Notes: generated by a model from the sequence alone, not told the origin. Shown: positions 19,476 to 30,144, counted from the first letter of the stretch. The stretch: DNA of 64,000 bases from Companilactobacillus zhongbaensis (GCF_003946515.1 NZ_RHOM01000002.1:62001-126000); one strand, 5' to 3'. Translations and numbers: made by a program.

Positions 19476-19519
19476 ATTTGGTATAGTCCAATTATAATTT
19501 GTTCTGATAGACAAGTCAA
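19476..19519 (-). promoter_or_regulatory. nagB promoter with NagR-type operator
   Basis: On the minus strand TTGACT (19519-19514), a 17-base spacer and TATAAT (19496-19491) form the promoter. ATTTGGTATAGTCCAATT (19476-19493 on plus) overlaps the -10 and start region and closely matches the NagR/YvoA operator, so repression by blocking RNA polymerase is expected. Confidence 0.7.
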
Positions 19520-19622
19520 TAAAATTTACTCATGAATTTAGTTATATTTGATCGATAAAAAATATATTCACAGAGTAAGGCTATCTAAGAAAGATTATGT
19601 GTTATCCGCAACTATAAAGCAA

Positions 19623-19733
19623 TTAAAGCGCTTTACTATAGTAGAAACTTAAATTATGCGATAGACGAGGTGCATTAAATTACCGTTAAAATAGTTAAAA
19701 GTTAACTAATTCACTAAATTGTAAGCGTTTTTC
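19623..19733 (+). promoter_or_regulatory. Candidate CcpA (cre) sites upstream of adhE
   Basis: The 450-base gap before adhE holds TTAAAGCGCTTTAC (19623-19636) and TGTAAGCGTTTTTC (19720-19733), both close to the catabolite-responsive element consensus. The rest of the gap is AT-rich with no gene seen. No clear Rex palindrome was found. Confidence 0.4.
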
Positions 19734-19984
19734 TACTGAAAGCATCCTAAATATTTTTCGAAGATACAAAATAATTGATGACTAGTCAAAACTTTATGCC
19801 TATTGACTATAACGGCATTTTAAGGGAGTGGAGATTCATATTTTATATATGTAAGTGTATACATTTGTATATTTTTTCAAAAGTCGAATGAAAATACTTG
19901 CATTAAAAATAAACGGTGATATTATAGTTAGTGAAATAAATAACGTGAATAGTTTAACAATCTATTCTGTTTGGAGGATTTCAG

Positions 19985-22585
19985 ATGTTAAAAGACGCAA
20001 AAAATGTCAGCGAAGAAGACGATGTTTCAAAGACCATAGATCAAATGGTCTCTAAGGCTCACAAGGCTTTGGAGATCATGGATAGTTTCACTCAGGAGCA
20101 AGTTGACCACATTGTGCACCAAATGGCAATTGCCGGTCTCAATTCTAGCTTGAAACTGGCTAAGCTAGCTCATGAAGAAACTGGTCGTGGGATCACTGAG
20201 GATAAAGTGATCAAGAACATGTATGCCACTGAAGAGATTTGGCATTCGATCAAACGTGACAAGACCGTGGGAATTATCGAAGACGATAAGGAACACCGTT
20301 TGATCAAAGTAGCCGAACCACTAGGAGTTTTGGCCGGAGTCACACCAGTAACTAATCCTACTTCAACTACTATGTTCAAGTCATTGATCGCCGTTAAAAC
20401 TCGTAATCCGATCATCTTCGGTTTCCATCCTCAAGCTCAAAAATGTTCCGTCGCAGCCGGCAAGATCATGTATCAAGCCGCAATTGACGCTGGAGCACCC
20501 GAGGGCATCATCCAATGGATCGAAAAACCAAGTATCGATGCTACTTCTTACTTGATCAATCACGAAGGGGTAGCCAGTGTTCTAGCCACTGGTGGACCTG
20601 GAATGGTTAAAGCAGCATATTCTACTGGTAAACCAGCCTTGGGTGTTGGACCTGGTAATGGACCAGCTTATATTGAAAAGACAGCTAACATTCGCCGAGC
20701 AGTTAATGACATTGTTCTATCCAAGACATTCGATAATGGAATGGTTTGTGCGTCTGAGAACAGTGCCATCGTTGACAAGGAGATTTATTCCGATGTCAAA
20801 AATGAAATGGAAAAAATGCATGTCTACTTTTTAAAGAAAGCCGACTATAAAGCATTAGCTGACACAATGTTCCGTCCTGAAGGTGGTGTCAAAGGACCGA
20901 TTGCCGGAGCTTCAGCTCTAAAAATCGCTAAATTAGCAGGGATCAAAGTTCCTGCTGATACCCGAGTTTTAGCAGTTGAATTGACGAAGATCGGTAACGA
21001 TGAACCATTGTCTAGCGAAAAACTTTCTCCAGTTATTTCAATCTACAAGTCAAAAGATCATGCAGACGCCTTCAAAAAAGCAGATGCGCTGTTACATCAT
21101 GGAGGCCTTGGTCATACGGCCTCAATCCACACAATGGATGAGAAGCTAGCAACTGAATATGGAGTCAAGATGTTAGCAAGTAGAGTTTTAGTTAATACTC
21201 CTTCAGCAATTGGTGGTATCGGAAACCTTTATAACGAAATGATCCCTTCATTAACATTAGGTACCGGTTCTTGGGGTAAAAACTCTATTTCTCATAATGT
21301 TTCATCATTTGACTTGTTGAACATCAAAACAATCGCTAGACGGAGAAACAATATGCAATGGATCAAGCAACCTAAAGTTTATTTCGAAAAAACTTCTGTC
21401 CGTTATCTTGAGGACATGGAAGGTATCAATCGGGCGATGATTGTCTGTGATCCAACCATGGTCCAACTAGGTTACGTTAATACAGTCGTCGATGAACTGA
21501 AACGTCGCAAGCATCCGGTTGAATATACTTTGTTCTCAGATGTAGAATACGTCACTTCGACTGATATGGTCGGACGTGGTGTTACACAGATGAACATTTT
21601 TAAACCTGATACGATCATTGCACTCGGTGGTGGCTCAACAATGAATGCCGCTAAGGACATGTGGCTCTTTTACGAACACCCCGATGTTGATCTCTTCGGA
21701 GCTGAACAAGGCTTTATCGATATTAGAAAACGGACTTACAAATTCCCTAAGCCAGAAAAAGCCCAATTTGTAGCTATTCCAACTACTTTTGGAACTGGCT
21801 CGGAAGTTACTCCATTTTCTAACATTACCGATAATCGGACAGATGTGAAGTATCCGATCGCTGATTACGCATTGACCCCTGACGTGGCCATCATTGATTC
21901 TCAATTTGTGGAATCAATGCCTCAGAAGATCATTGCTATCGGTGGATTGGAAGTCTTGAACAATGCTGTCGAATCATTCGTTTCCAACATGGCATCTGAC
22001 TATACCCGTCCCTATGCTATGCAAGCTTTCAAACTAGTCATCGACAACTTGAAGAAAGCTTATGATGGAGACGTCGACGCACAATCAGAGCTTCACAACG
22101 CTTCAGCTCTAGCAGGCATGTCGTTTGCTAATGCCTTCGCTGGAGTAGGGCACTCATTAGCCGATGTTTTATACAACGAATTTGGGATCTCCCATGGACT
22201 AGGCGTTATTATTTCACTTCCTCAAGTAATTAGATACAATTTTGAGCAACCAACCAAAGTTGCTATGTGGCCAAAATATGAATATTTCAGAGCCGATGAA
22301 GACTACGCTACTCTTGCCAAGTATGTTGGTCTAACCGGTGCTGATAATGAAAGCTTGAAAGAAGCTTTGATCAACAAGATCGTGGATCTTGCACATTCAG
22401 TCGGTATTACTTTAAGTTTGAGATCCTTAGATATCGACAAGAAGCAATTCGAAGATAAAGTCGACGAGTTAGCTGAAAATGCTTTTGCAGACCAATTCTC
22501 GTTTGCAAATCCTAAGGAACCAATGATCTCAGAATTGAAACAGATTTTGCTTGATGAGTATTCAGGCAAAAACGTTGAAAAATAA
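19985..22585 (+). CDS. adhE: Bifunctional acetaldehyde-CoA/alcohol dehydrogenase AdhE
   Basis: AdhE reduces acetyl-CoA to acetaldehyde and then to ethanol, regenerating two NAD+. The 866-residue fusion is full length. The N-terminal aldehyde dehydrogenase domain (about residues 1-430) has the catalytic cysteine in [15 protein letters not shown] near 255. The C-terminal iron-type alcohol dehydrogenase domain has [18 protein letters not shown] near 545, [12 protein letters not shown] near 605 and the metal-ligand region [20 protein letters not shown] near 725. The start ATG at 19985 follows TTGGAGG. Confidence 0.96.
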   Translation: MLKDAKNVSEEDDVSKTIDQMVSKAHKALEIMDSFTQEQVDHIVHQMAIAGLNSSLKLAKLAHEETGRGITEDKVIKNMYATEEIWHSIKRDKTVGIIEDDKEHRLIKVAEPLGVLAGVTPVTNPTSTTMFKSLIAVKTRNPIIFGFHPQAQKCSVAAGKIMYQAAIDAGAPEGIIQWIEKPSIDATSYLINHEGVASVLATGGPGMVKAAYSTGKPALGVGPGNGPAYIEKTANIRRAVNDIVLSKTFDNGMVCASENSAIVDKEIYSDVKNEMEKMHVYFLKKADYKALADTMFRPEGGVKGPIAGASALKIAKLAGIKVPADTRVLAVELTKIGNDEPLSSEKLSPVISIYKSKDHADAFKKADALLHHGGLGHTASIHTMDEKLATEYGVKMLASRVLVNTPSAIGGIGNLYNEMIPSLTLGTGSWGKNSISHNVSSFDLLNIKTIARRRNNMQWIKQPKVYFEKTSVRYLEDMEGINRAMIVCDPTMVQLGYVNTVVDELKRRKHPVEYTLFSDVEYVTSTDMVGRGVTQMNIFKPDTIIALGGGSTMNAAKDMWLFYEHPDVDLFGAEQGFIDIRKRTYKFPKPEKAQFVAIPTTFGTGSEVTPFSNITDNRTDVKYPIADYALTPDVAIIDSQFVESMPQKIIAIGGLEVLNNAVESFVSNMASDYTRPYAMQAFKLVIDNLKKAYDGDVDAQSELHNASALAGMSFANAFAGVGHSLADVLYNEFGISHGLGVIISLPQVIRYNFEQPTKVAMWPKYEYFRADEDYATLAKYVGLTGADNESLKEALINKIVDLAHSVGITLSLRSLDIDKKQFEDKVDELAENAFADQFSFANPKEPMISELKQILLDEYSGKNVEK

Positions 22586-22701
22586 CCATTATTTGTTAGA
22601 GTCATATAAAAGCTAAAACACAAAATTTAAATCCCTTCAATTTAAATTTTTCCTTCTTTTTTGGTCTATCCTTCCTCTGGATAGGCCTTTTATTTTTGTT
22701 T

Positions 22702-22932
22702 TGGAGGTTCACTGCCGGTTCTGCGGGGGATTCCGGAAATTTCGCTGTGGAACGGTGTGGGCACGATTTTGAGCTATCCGGGGAAACCACCCGGACATCT
22801 CAAAACTCGGCCTTTCACTAGGCAATAAATTGCCAAGTGAAACTTCACACCTGACAGCGAATTTCCTCCATCCCCCGCAGAACCTAGGTTTTCGCAAGGA
22901 TAGTTTGTTTGTGGGGTGTACGGTACTTATTC
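22702..22932 (+). repeat. Multibranched inverted-repeat element, copy C
   Basis: Copy C lies 117 bases after the adhE stop. The outer stem is 22717-22731 (GGTTCTGCGGGGGAT) with 22870-22884 (ATCCCCCGCAGAACC). Hairpin TCCGGG/CCCGGA and arm TTTCACTAGGCA with TGCCAAGTGAAA follow the family plan, with sequence changes matched on both sides. The tail is GTGGGGTGTACGGTACTTA. Short direct repeats of AAAGTCAAAGCCC occur downstream at about 23038-23083. The remaining sequence to 23110 shows no gene. Confidence 0.9.
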
Positions 22933-23108
22933 TTTTTGTACTATATTGCTGCGTTGGGGTTTTCGTGCTTATTTTTGTTTGATTCTTACGATTTCTATCC
23001 GAGATTTATCTGTTCCATTTTTTCTTTGGCACAAATTCAAACCCTAAAGTCAAAGCCCAAAGTCAAAGCCCAAAGTCCAAACCTTTAAAAGAATATTTCG
23101 GATACCAA

Positions 23109-23142
23109 AAAACCTCCTAGTTTTCAAACTAGGAGATTTTTT
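23109..23142. terminator. Bidirectional terminator between copy C and the GDPD pseudogene
   Basis: CTCCTAGTTT and AAACTAGGAG pair with T runs on both strands; it serves the leftward GDPD pseudogene. Confidence 0.75.
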
Positions 23143-24003
23143 TTATTTCCACTTATTTATCAGATGTTTAGTTTCTTTTGTATTGTTGGTGAACAGGCTG
23201 TCTGCTTTGTTGTATTTTATTGCGTTGTAGTTGTCGTTGTATGTTTGGATCGTCCATAGGTCTGATAGCATGTTTTTGTTGTGGATGGCTTTTATTATTT
23301 TTGGTGTTGCTTGTTCGGCGTCTAGGGATAGGAATGTTATGTAGCTTGGGGCTACTTTTATTTTTTCTAGGTATTCTGGTTCGCCGCTTGCTTCCATTAG
23401 CCATAAGTATGGGACGTTTTTTTGTGGTTTGAAGCTGTGTAGTAGTTCTATTCCGCTGATGTCTGTGTCTTGGATTATTACGTTTTTGTTCATTTTTGAT
23501 TTGTCTAGTTGTGTTGCTAAGGCTTTTTCGGTGTCAGTGTTGTCACCGGAGTTTTTCTTGGCTTCGATGATGTAGTGGACATTTTTCTTGTAGTGTTTGA
23601 AGACGTCTTTTAGTTGGTGGAGTTTTTCTCCGTTGCGTAATTTTACTTTGGACAATTGCTTTGACGTTGATTTTGAGACGTTGATATTTTTGCCCGTGGT
23701 TCGTTTGAGGTTGTCGTCATGCGTGACTTATAGTTTGTTGTCTTTACTTAACCAGACATCTTGTTCGATGAAGTGGCTACCGTCTTTGATGGCTTGGTCG
23801 TAGCCCGCAAAACTGTGTTCTGGTTGAGTTGCCGGGTTTCCTCGATGTGAAAAAATTATCGGATTTTTGGGTGAAGCTTTTTTGATCTCTTTTTGAATGG
23901 AAACGAGATTTTTAGCCTTTGGTGCCGCGTAAGCAGTGTTTGTCGAAAAGCCGATCGTGGCGATGGCGGCGATTAGTAGTGACAAGCTGAATGATTTTTT
24001 CAT
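23143..24003 (-). pseudogene. Secreted glycerophosphodiester phosphodiesterase, interrupted by an in-frame stop
   Basis: The frame codes for a signal peptide (MKKSFSLSLLIAAIATIGFS, cleavage after the AYAAPKA region), then the GDPD motif FSHRGNPATQPEHS and FIEQDVWLSKDNKL. There it hits TAA at 23730-23728. The same frame continues VTHDDNLKRTTG, the next conserved GDPD block, to a stop at 23143. Full length would be about 286 residues. Such enzymes release glycerol-3-phosphate from glycerophosphodiesters at the cell surface. The single nonsense codon marks it as inactive or as a sequence error. Confidence 0.85.
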
Positions 24004-24249
24004 AATATTCTCCCCAGTTGATTTTCTATATTAAGTTAACCATTTTTGATGATCAATTTAAATATAGTTTGAGTTTAACATTGTGATAGTGATTGGTCTA
24101 ACGACCGATAAATCAACAATGATTTTTAAAAAACCACGCCAATTTACTTAAGAATTTATATTGAATTGTGGATATTATCATCAAAATAATTATAATAAAA
24201 TTTACATTAGAAAATATCATCAAAGGTCAATTAGAAGGGACAGGATAAT

Positions 24250-24681
24250 ATGTGGAAAATCGCTAGGTTCAACGACTTAACTCCGAGACAGATCTACGAC
24301 ATGTATCAATTACGCCAAAAGGTCTTCGTTATTGAACAAAATCGACTCTATAACGAATTAGACGATACCGACTTAAATGTCATCCATCTATTAAATTATC
24401 AAGATGATCAGTTAGTTAGCTATGCAAGAATTTTTCAAGAAGGGCACCACGTTTCTTTTGGGCGGGTCGTGGTTGATCCGGAATATCGAGGAATGGATCT
24501 AGGCAGTCAATTGATGCGCAAAATTTTGCAGACGGTCGAGGACTGGTATCCTAATCAAGCCATTGAGATCCACGCTGAAAATGAGGCCCAAGATTTTTAT
24601 AAAAAATTTGGATTCACCAAAGTTGGTGATGTGATCATATTTAATAAAACGCCACATGTAAAAATGGTTCTAAATGAATAA
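24250..24681 (+). CDS. GNAT-family N-acetyltransferase, ElaA type
   Basis: The 143-residue protein has the ElaA-type N terminus (LTPRQIYDMYQLRQKVFVIEQ), followed by a GNAT core: SFGRVVVDPEYRGMDLGSQL at about residues 75-95 with the R-G-x-x-x-G-S acetyl-CoA loop. Substrate is unknown. An AGAAGGGACAGG stretch precedes the ATG. It is monocistronic, with a hairpin GCCG/CGGC and T run just after the stop. Confidence 0.9.
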   Translation: MWKIARFNDLTPRQIYDMYQLRQKVFVIEQNRLYNELDDTDLNVIHLLNYQDDQLVSYARIFQEGHHVSFGRVVVDPEYRGMDLGSQLMRKILQTVEDWYPNQAIEIHAENEAQDFYKKFGFTKVGDVIIFNKTPHVKMVLNE

Positions 24682-24684
24682 AAA

Positions 24685-24714
24685 AAGTCAATTGCCGTAA
24701 AATCGGCTTTTTTA
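24685..24714 (+). terminator. Terminator of the ElaA-like gene
   Basis: A short GCCG-loop-CGGC stem followed by T6. Confidence 0.55.
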
Positions 24715-24828
24715 ATCTGATATTTTTGCTATGTTGTAATCATTCTTATGTAATAATTGTTCATAACTATTGAAATTTCACAAAATTAGCTTATCATTAG
24801 ATATATAAACCTGAAAGGAGCTTATTTA

Positions 24829-25389
24829 ATGTTTATTAATAAAGAAATTCCTGATTTTAATGTCAAAGGTTATCAAAACGGTGAGATCAAGGACTATACT
24901 AAGAAAGATCTACTTGGTAAATGGTCAATTATTTTCTTCTATCCTGCCGACTTTTCATTCGTTTGCCCAACAGAGTTGAGTGAATTGCAAGATGATTACG
25001 AAGACTTTAAGAAGAACAACGCCGAAGTTTATTCTGTATCAGTTGATAGCGAATTTTCACACAAGGCTTGGGCCGATGCTACTGATACTATTAAGAAGAT
25101 CCAATACCCAATGCTTTCAGACCAAACACATCAACTTTCAAACTTCTTTGATTTGTTAGATGACGAAAGTGGTCAAGCATACCGTGGTGTATTTATTATT
25201 AATCCTGAAGGTATTATTAAGTCATATACGATCAATGCTATGGGTATTGGCCGTAATGCTGATGAGATTTTGAGAACTCTTCAAGCTGCTCAGTTTGTTG
25301 CGGAAAATGGTGATAATGTTTGTCCTGCTAACTGGCATCCTGGGGAGAAGACGATTAAGCCATCTACAGATTTGGTTGGTAAGATTTAG
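24829..25389 (+). CDS. ahpC: Peroxiredoxin AhpC
   Basis: This typical 2-Cys peroxiredoxin reduces hydrogen peroxide and organic peroxides. In its 186 residues the peroxidatic cysteine is in FYPADFSFVCPTELSELQ near residue 46 and the resolving cysteine in NGDNVCPANWHPGEKT near 165. No ahpF lies next to it in this window; a partner reductase must be elsewhere. The AAAGGAG ribosome site is strong, and a terminator follows at 25409. Confidence 0.95.
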   Translation: MFINKEIPDFNVKGYQNGEIKDYTKKDLLGKWSIIFFYPADFSFVCPTELSELQDDYEDFKKNNAEVYSVSVDSEFSHKAWADATDTIKKIQYPMLSDQTHQLSNFFDLLDDESGQAYRGVFIINPEGIIKSYTINAMGIGRNADEILRTLQAAQFVAENGDNVCPANWHPGEKTIKPSTDLVGKI

Positions 25390-25408
25390 ATTTTTGCTTT
25401 TTTTGTTT

Positions 25409-25442
25409 TTGCATTCGCCTTTTTTCGGTGGATGCTTTTTTT
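25409..25442 (+). terminator. Terminator of ahpC
   Basis: GCATTCGCC and GGTGGATGC pair around a T-rich loop and are followed by T7. Confidence 0.7.
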
Positions 25443-25445
25443 GTT

Positions 25446-25682
25446 TGCGGTTCACTGCCGGTTCTGCGGAGGGTTCCGGGAATTGCGCCGTGGAACGCTG
25501 CGGACCCACTTTGAGCTATCCAAGGGAAACCGCCTTGGACATCTCAAAGCTGGGTCTTTTCGTAAGCACGGCCTTTGCCGTGCAAACGAAAATTTCGCGG
25601 CTGACGGCGAATTCCCTCCACCCTCCGCAGAACCTAGGGTAGGTGAAAACTTCCTTGTTTGTGGGGTACGGTACTTAGTTTT
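25446..25682 (+). repeat. Multibranched inverted-repeat element, copy D
   Basis: Copy D begins right after the ahpC terminator. The outer stem is 25460-25474 (GGTTCTGCGGAGGGT) with 25620-25634 (ACCCTCCGCAGAACC). The second stem GGGAATTGCGCCG pairs with CGGCGAATTCCC. The hairpin is here TCCAAGG/CCTTGGA instead of TCCGGG/CCCGGA, and the last arm is TTTTCGTAAGCACGGC with GCCGTGCAAACGAAAA. Stem pairing is kept despite these changes. The tail is GTGGGGTACGGTACTTAG. After it, 25683-25850 is T-rich and shows no gene. Confidence 0.92.
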
Positions 25683-25851
25683 GTTTCTCAAAACTGTTTT
25701 GAATTATTTGGTTGGGTTTACCTCTTTTCGTTCCTAGGAGTTTTGTTTCTCGTCTTATCTTGTATATTTTTGTTGAGGTGAAATTCGTTTAAAAATATGA
25801 TTTTTGAGTTTTAAGTTCTAGGTCCTAGGTTCTAAGTTCAAAACCAAACAA

Positions 25852-25888
25852 AAACATGGATCCTTTTTTCGGGGATCCATGTTTTTTC
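25852..25888. terminator. Terminator downstream of hrtA (bidirectional)
   Basis: AAACATGGATCC and GGATCCATGTTT form a long stem with T or A runs on both sides; it ends the leftward hrt transcript. Confidence 0.75.
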
Positions 25889-25891
25889 TTT

Positions 25892-26614
25892 TTATTTTTG
25901 TTCTGTTGCTTCCTTTGTTTCTGTTGTTGCTTTGTCTTCGGTCATTTTTCCATCTATTATATGGTAGATTCGGTCGGCGTAGTTTTGTAGTCTTAGGTCG
26001 TGGGTTACTACTACTATGGCTTTGTTTTTTTCTTTGGCTAGTTCTTGTAGCATTTTTCCTACTTCGGCTACTCTGTCGGAGTCTAGGGCTGCTGTTGGTT
26101 CGTCTGCTAGGATTATTTCTGGGTCGGTGTAGAGGGCTCTGGCTATTGCTACTCTTTGGTTTTGGCCTCCTGATAGTTCTGAGGGGTATTTGTGTAGTAG
26201 GTCTTCTATTCCTAGGGTCATTATTAAGTCGTCGAAGCGTTTTTTGTCTAGGTTACCTTGTTTTTTTACTCGATCTACTAGTTGAAATTGTTCTCTGACG
26301 TTTAAGTATGGTAGGAGGTTGTATGATTGTAGGACGAAGCCTATTTTGTCTAGTCTTAATTTTTCCAGGTCTTTTTTTGAGGCGCTGGTTAGAGACTTGC
26401 CGTTTAGTTCGACGGTTCCTGATGTTGGTGTTTGTAGGCCTCCGGTTATGGTTAGGAAGGTGCTTTTTCCTGATCCTGATGGTCCTAGGACTAGGATCAA
26501 TTCGCCTTTGTTGGCTTCAAAATTGATGTCGTGTAAGACGTGGACTTTGCTTAAGCCTTTTCCGAAGGTTTTGTTGATGTTAGTTAATTTAATGGTTGTC
26601 ATGTTATCCTCCAA
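25892..26614 (-). CDS. hrtA: ABC transporter ATPase, HrtA-like heme exporter
   Basis: The 240-residue ATPase has Walker A GPSGSGKST near residue 43, signature LSGGQNQRVAIARAL near 143 and Walker B EIILADEPTAALD. It pairs with the upstream FtsX-type permease (genes overlap by 11 bases) and a TetR regulator, the hrtR-hrtB-hrtA layout used by Lactococcus and relatives to export excess heme. The heme substrate is inferred from gene order and from the operator at 28206, not from the ATPase itself. A general MacB/LolD-type ATPase is the fallback call. Confidence 0.8.
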   Translation of the reverse strand: MEDNMTTIKLTNINKTFGKGLSKVHVLHDINFEANKGELILVLGPSGSGKSTFLTITGGLQTPTSGTVELNGKSLTSASKKDLEKLRLDKIGFVLQSYNLLPYLNVREQFQLVDRVKKQGNLDKKRFDDLIMTLGIEDLLHKYPSELSGGQNQRVAIARALYTDPEIILADEPTAALDSDRVAEVGKMLQELAKEKNKAIVVVTHDLRLQNYADRIYHIIDGKMTEDKATTETKEATEQK

Positions 26615-27665
26615 TTACTTCGACGGGATCGACTTTGAGAATGGTTCTGATTGGGACTAGCGATCCTAAGATACTTGTCAAGACTAGTCCGATTGCTACT
26701 AGTGAGAGTAGTGGGATATTGAAACTCATTGGCACTGAGGTTGGGATACCAATCGCGGTTAGGATGGTCAAGATAGTTCCAATTACTAGGCCACTGATGA
26801 CTAGGATGACGGATTGAGCGATAGTCGTTTTGATCAAGACTTTGGCTGGGATTCCTTGAGCTCTTAAAACAGCGTAGTTAGGGATCTTTTGGATCGTTAA
26901 GATGTATAAAAATACGGCAATGACGATCAATGAAATTATCATTAAAAAGGCTATCATAAAGGTAAATGTTGAATTTTGAGCGGAGTATCCAGGAAGTTTA
27001 TCGATGAATTTCTGGATCGGATAGTTTTTCAAGTTAGCGTCGGAAAAATCAGTTTTTTGATTTTGCGAAACGACGGCACTAGCTGCTAAAGTCGTACCCA
27101 TTCCTTTGATCTCTTGCCAGTCACTGATGCGACCGTAAAGGATAGGAGCCACGTTGATCTTGGCATTTTTAGTGAAACCGACGATCGTATATTTATCCTT
27201 AAGAGAATTAAGCTTGATCTTGTCGCCTAATTTATAGCCACTTTGTTCGAATTTTTCATCGGCGACTACTTCATGTGCTTTTGTTGCTTTATGACCAGAT
27301 GTCAATTTTAGGTCTTTGTATAAATATTGATCTTTATCGATTCCTAAGTAAGTGGCCGAGATTTGGTCGACGCCTTTAGACTTGGCAACTACGGAAGATT
27401 GACCGATGTAGGCATCTTTACTACTTAACTTGATGTTTTTCGCTTGGTCCTCAGTGATGATCGATTGGCCTAAGCTGATATTTGAATCTTTGTTTAAAAC
27501 GATACTTTGCGCGTTCCAAGATTTGATGGCATCGGTATTCGAATTAGCGAGGCCTAGTGCTAGACTCGTTAGGACGAAGATCAAATAACTGATCAAGACG
27601 ATCATACCGATGATCAAGCCGTAACGTAGTTTTTCATGTTTGATCTCTTTGATTGCTAGAAACAT
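26604..27665 (-). CDS. hrtB: FtsX-family ABC permease, HrtB-like heme exporter
   Basis: This 353-residue permease has one N-terminal membrane segment (about 17-38), a large extracellular domain (about 40-225) and three C-terminal segments (about 230-345), the FtsX/MacB architecture and size of HrtB. The start ATG overlaps the stop of the upstream regulator as TAATG, indicating translational coupling. Substrate is inferred from the hrtRBA-like arrangement. Confidence 0.8.
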   Translation of the reverse strand: MFLAIKEIKHEKLRYGLIIGMIVLISYLIFVLTSLALGLANSNTDAIKSWNAQSIVLNKDSNISLGQSIITEDQAKNIKLSSKDAYIGQSSVVAKSKGVDQISATYLGIDKDQYLYKDLKLTSGHKATKAHEVVADEKFEQSGYKLGDKIKLNSLKDKYTIVGFTKNAKINVAPILYGRISDWQEIKGMGTTLAASAVVSQNQKTDFSDANLKNYPIQKFIDKLPGYSAQNSTFTFMIAFLMIISLIVIAVFLYILTIQKIPNYAVLRAQGIPAKVLIKTTIAQSVILVISGLVIGTILTILTAIGIPTSVPMSFNIPLLSLVAIGLVLTSILGSLVPIRTILKVDPVEVIGG

Positions 27666-28191
27666 TATTTATCACCTAATTCTTTTAATATGTTGGAGAA
27701 GCGAGTTAACCAAAAATCTTTGTGTGCTGGATCTAATAAAATTTGTTTGATAATTTCGTGAGATAGAGTGGTGGTCAACCAAGTCCGGTCGTCCAAGGTA
27801 GTAGATCGAATTTTTGCGAAGGTTCCTCAGACTGCGATGCTAAAAAAGCTTCATTAGTGGTGATATGTAATTTCATCAAATCATAATATTTGCTGTTATT
27901 AATTTTGTCGACAAAATTTGTGACTTCATTCAAGTAGTCAGCATTAGTTTGTTCACCAGGAGCTTGGAAATCCGCGTGGATGTTTTGGATGGCGAGACCG
28001 TATGTGTATAAATAAGCATCATTGATGTCATCAAAGTATTTGTAAAAAGCACCTCGGGCGATGCTTGCAGCCTTAACGATCCGCGATACTTTTGCGGTTG
28101 GTAATGTGTAGTGGGAAAATTCTTCGAGTAAAACTTGTTCGATCAATTGTTTTTTATTATTGTCTAGATTTTTAAAGGTTAACGATGTCAT
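27665..28191 (-). pseudogene. hrtR: TetR-family regulator, HrtR-like, frameshifted in the ligand domain
   Basis: The first 120 residues are intact and contain the TetR helix-turn-helix (KVSRIVKAASIARGAFYKYF). The frame then runs into a TGA at 27775. In the adjacent frame the protein continues TTTLSHEIIKQILLDPAHK and ends at 27665, overlapping the hrtB start. One missing base, most simply in the T5 tract 27811-27815 (A5 on the coding strand), restores a 175-residue regulator. The start ATG at 28191 follows a GGAGG site. If real, loss of the sensing C terminus would alter control of the exporter. A sequencing error in the homopolymer is possible. Confidence 0.8.
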
Positions 28192-28205
28192 AGTTTCCTC
28201 CTTGG

Positions 28206-28255
28206 TGACACTGTGTCACTACCCAGTATATTAAACACAAAGTGACACGGTGCCA
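28206..28255 (-). promoter_or_regulatory. HrtR-type operator(s) in the hrt promoter region
   Basis: TGACACTGTGTCA (28206-28218) is a 13-base palindrome matching the core of the lactococcal HrtR operator. A second imperfect copy TGACACGGTGCCA lies at 28243-28255. They flank AGTATA (28225-28230), a likely -10 box on the minus strand. Confidence 0.65.
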
Positions 28256-28378
28256 ACTTATTTTTAAAATTAATTTTATTCTAATATAAAGTTACAATTT
28301 CTAATAAAGTGCTATAATAATAGCATCTACTTATTTAATTGGTTATAGTTAAATATATGGATGAATTATTTTAATTAA

Positions 28379-29740
<1,362 letters not shown>

Positions 29741-29759
29741 AAATTAATTTCTGGGTAAT

Positions 29760-29802
29760 GAAAAAGGACAAAACCGACAGATTCGGTTTTGTCCTTTTTG
29801 TA
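29760..29802. terminator. Bidirectional terminator between gdhA and the SMR gene
   Basis: AAAAAGGACAAAACCGA and TCGGTTTTGTCCTTTTT form a long perfect stem usable from both sides. Confidence 0.85.
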
Positions 29803-29806
29803 TGTC

Positions 29807-30121
29807 TTAAGTAGTCATTTTAATACCAACGATACCGATCAATAATAATGCAATAAAGAACCAAGTTATACCAGGGATCTTATCGCCAAAAAACATTACG
29901 CCCATAATGATCGAACCGACAGCACCGATCCCGGTCCAAATCGGATAGGCCAGTGACAGTGGTAAAGCTTTTGTAGCTTTTGCCAAAAAGAAAAAGCTGG
30001 CGATCATTCCGACCACGGTAGCGATAGACCAGTCAAGCTTGGAAAATCCGTGGCTCATTTTCATCGTCGATGCCCAAACTACCTCAAATAGCCCAGCAAT
30101 GACTAAGTAGATCCAATTCAT
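29807..30121 (-). CDS. Small multidrug resistance (SMR) exporter, probably Gdx/SugE type
   Basis: This 104-residue, four-helix protein has the membrane Glu of SMR transporters in LFEVVWASTMKMSHGF (residue 13) and the YPIWTGIGAVGS block near 60. The W-A-x-x-M-K context after the Glu is the pattern of the guanidinium-export (Gdx/SugE) branch. This fits the candidate guanidine riboswitch directly upstream. The start follows GAGGAGGAATT. Drug-pumping EmrE-type activity cannot be excluded. Confidence 0.85.
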   Translation of the reverse strand: MNWIYLVIAGLFEVVWASTMKMSHGFSKLDWSIATVVGMIASFFFLAKATKALPLSLAYPIWTGIGAVGSIIMGVMFFGDKIPGITWFFIALLLIGIVGIKMTT

Positions 30122-30144
30122 ATCAATTCCTCCTCGATTTTTTC

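Noticed and set aside
23038-23083. Short AAAGTCAAAGCCC direct repeats as a CRISPR array
   Set aside because: Units are about 14 bases with no spacers and only about three copies; a simple tandem repeat.
25295-25737. Overlapping open frames on both strands over repeat copy D
   Set aside because: The inverted-repeat structure itself creates open frames; there is no ribosome site or family similarity.
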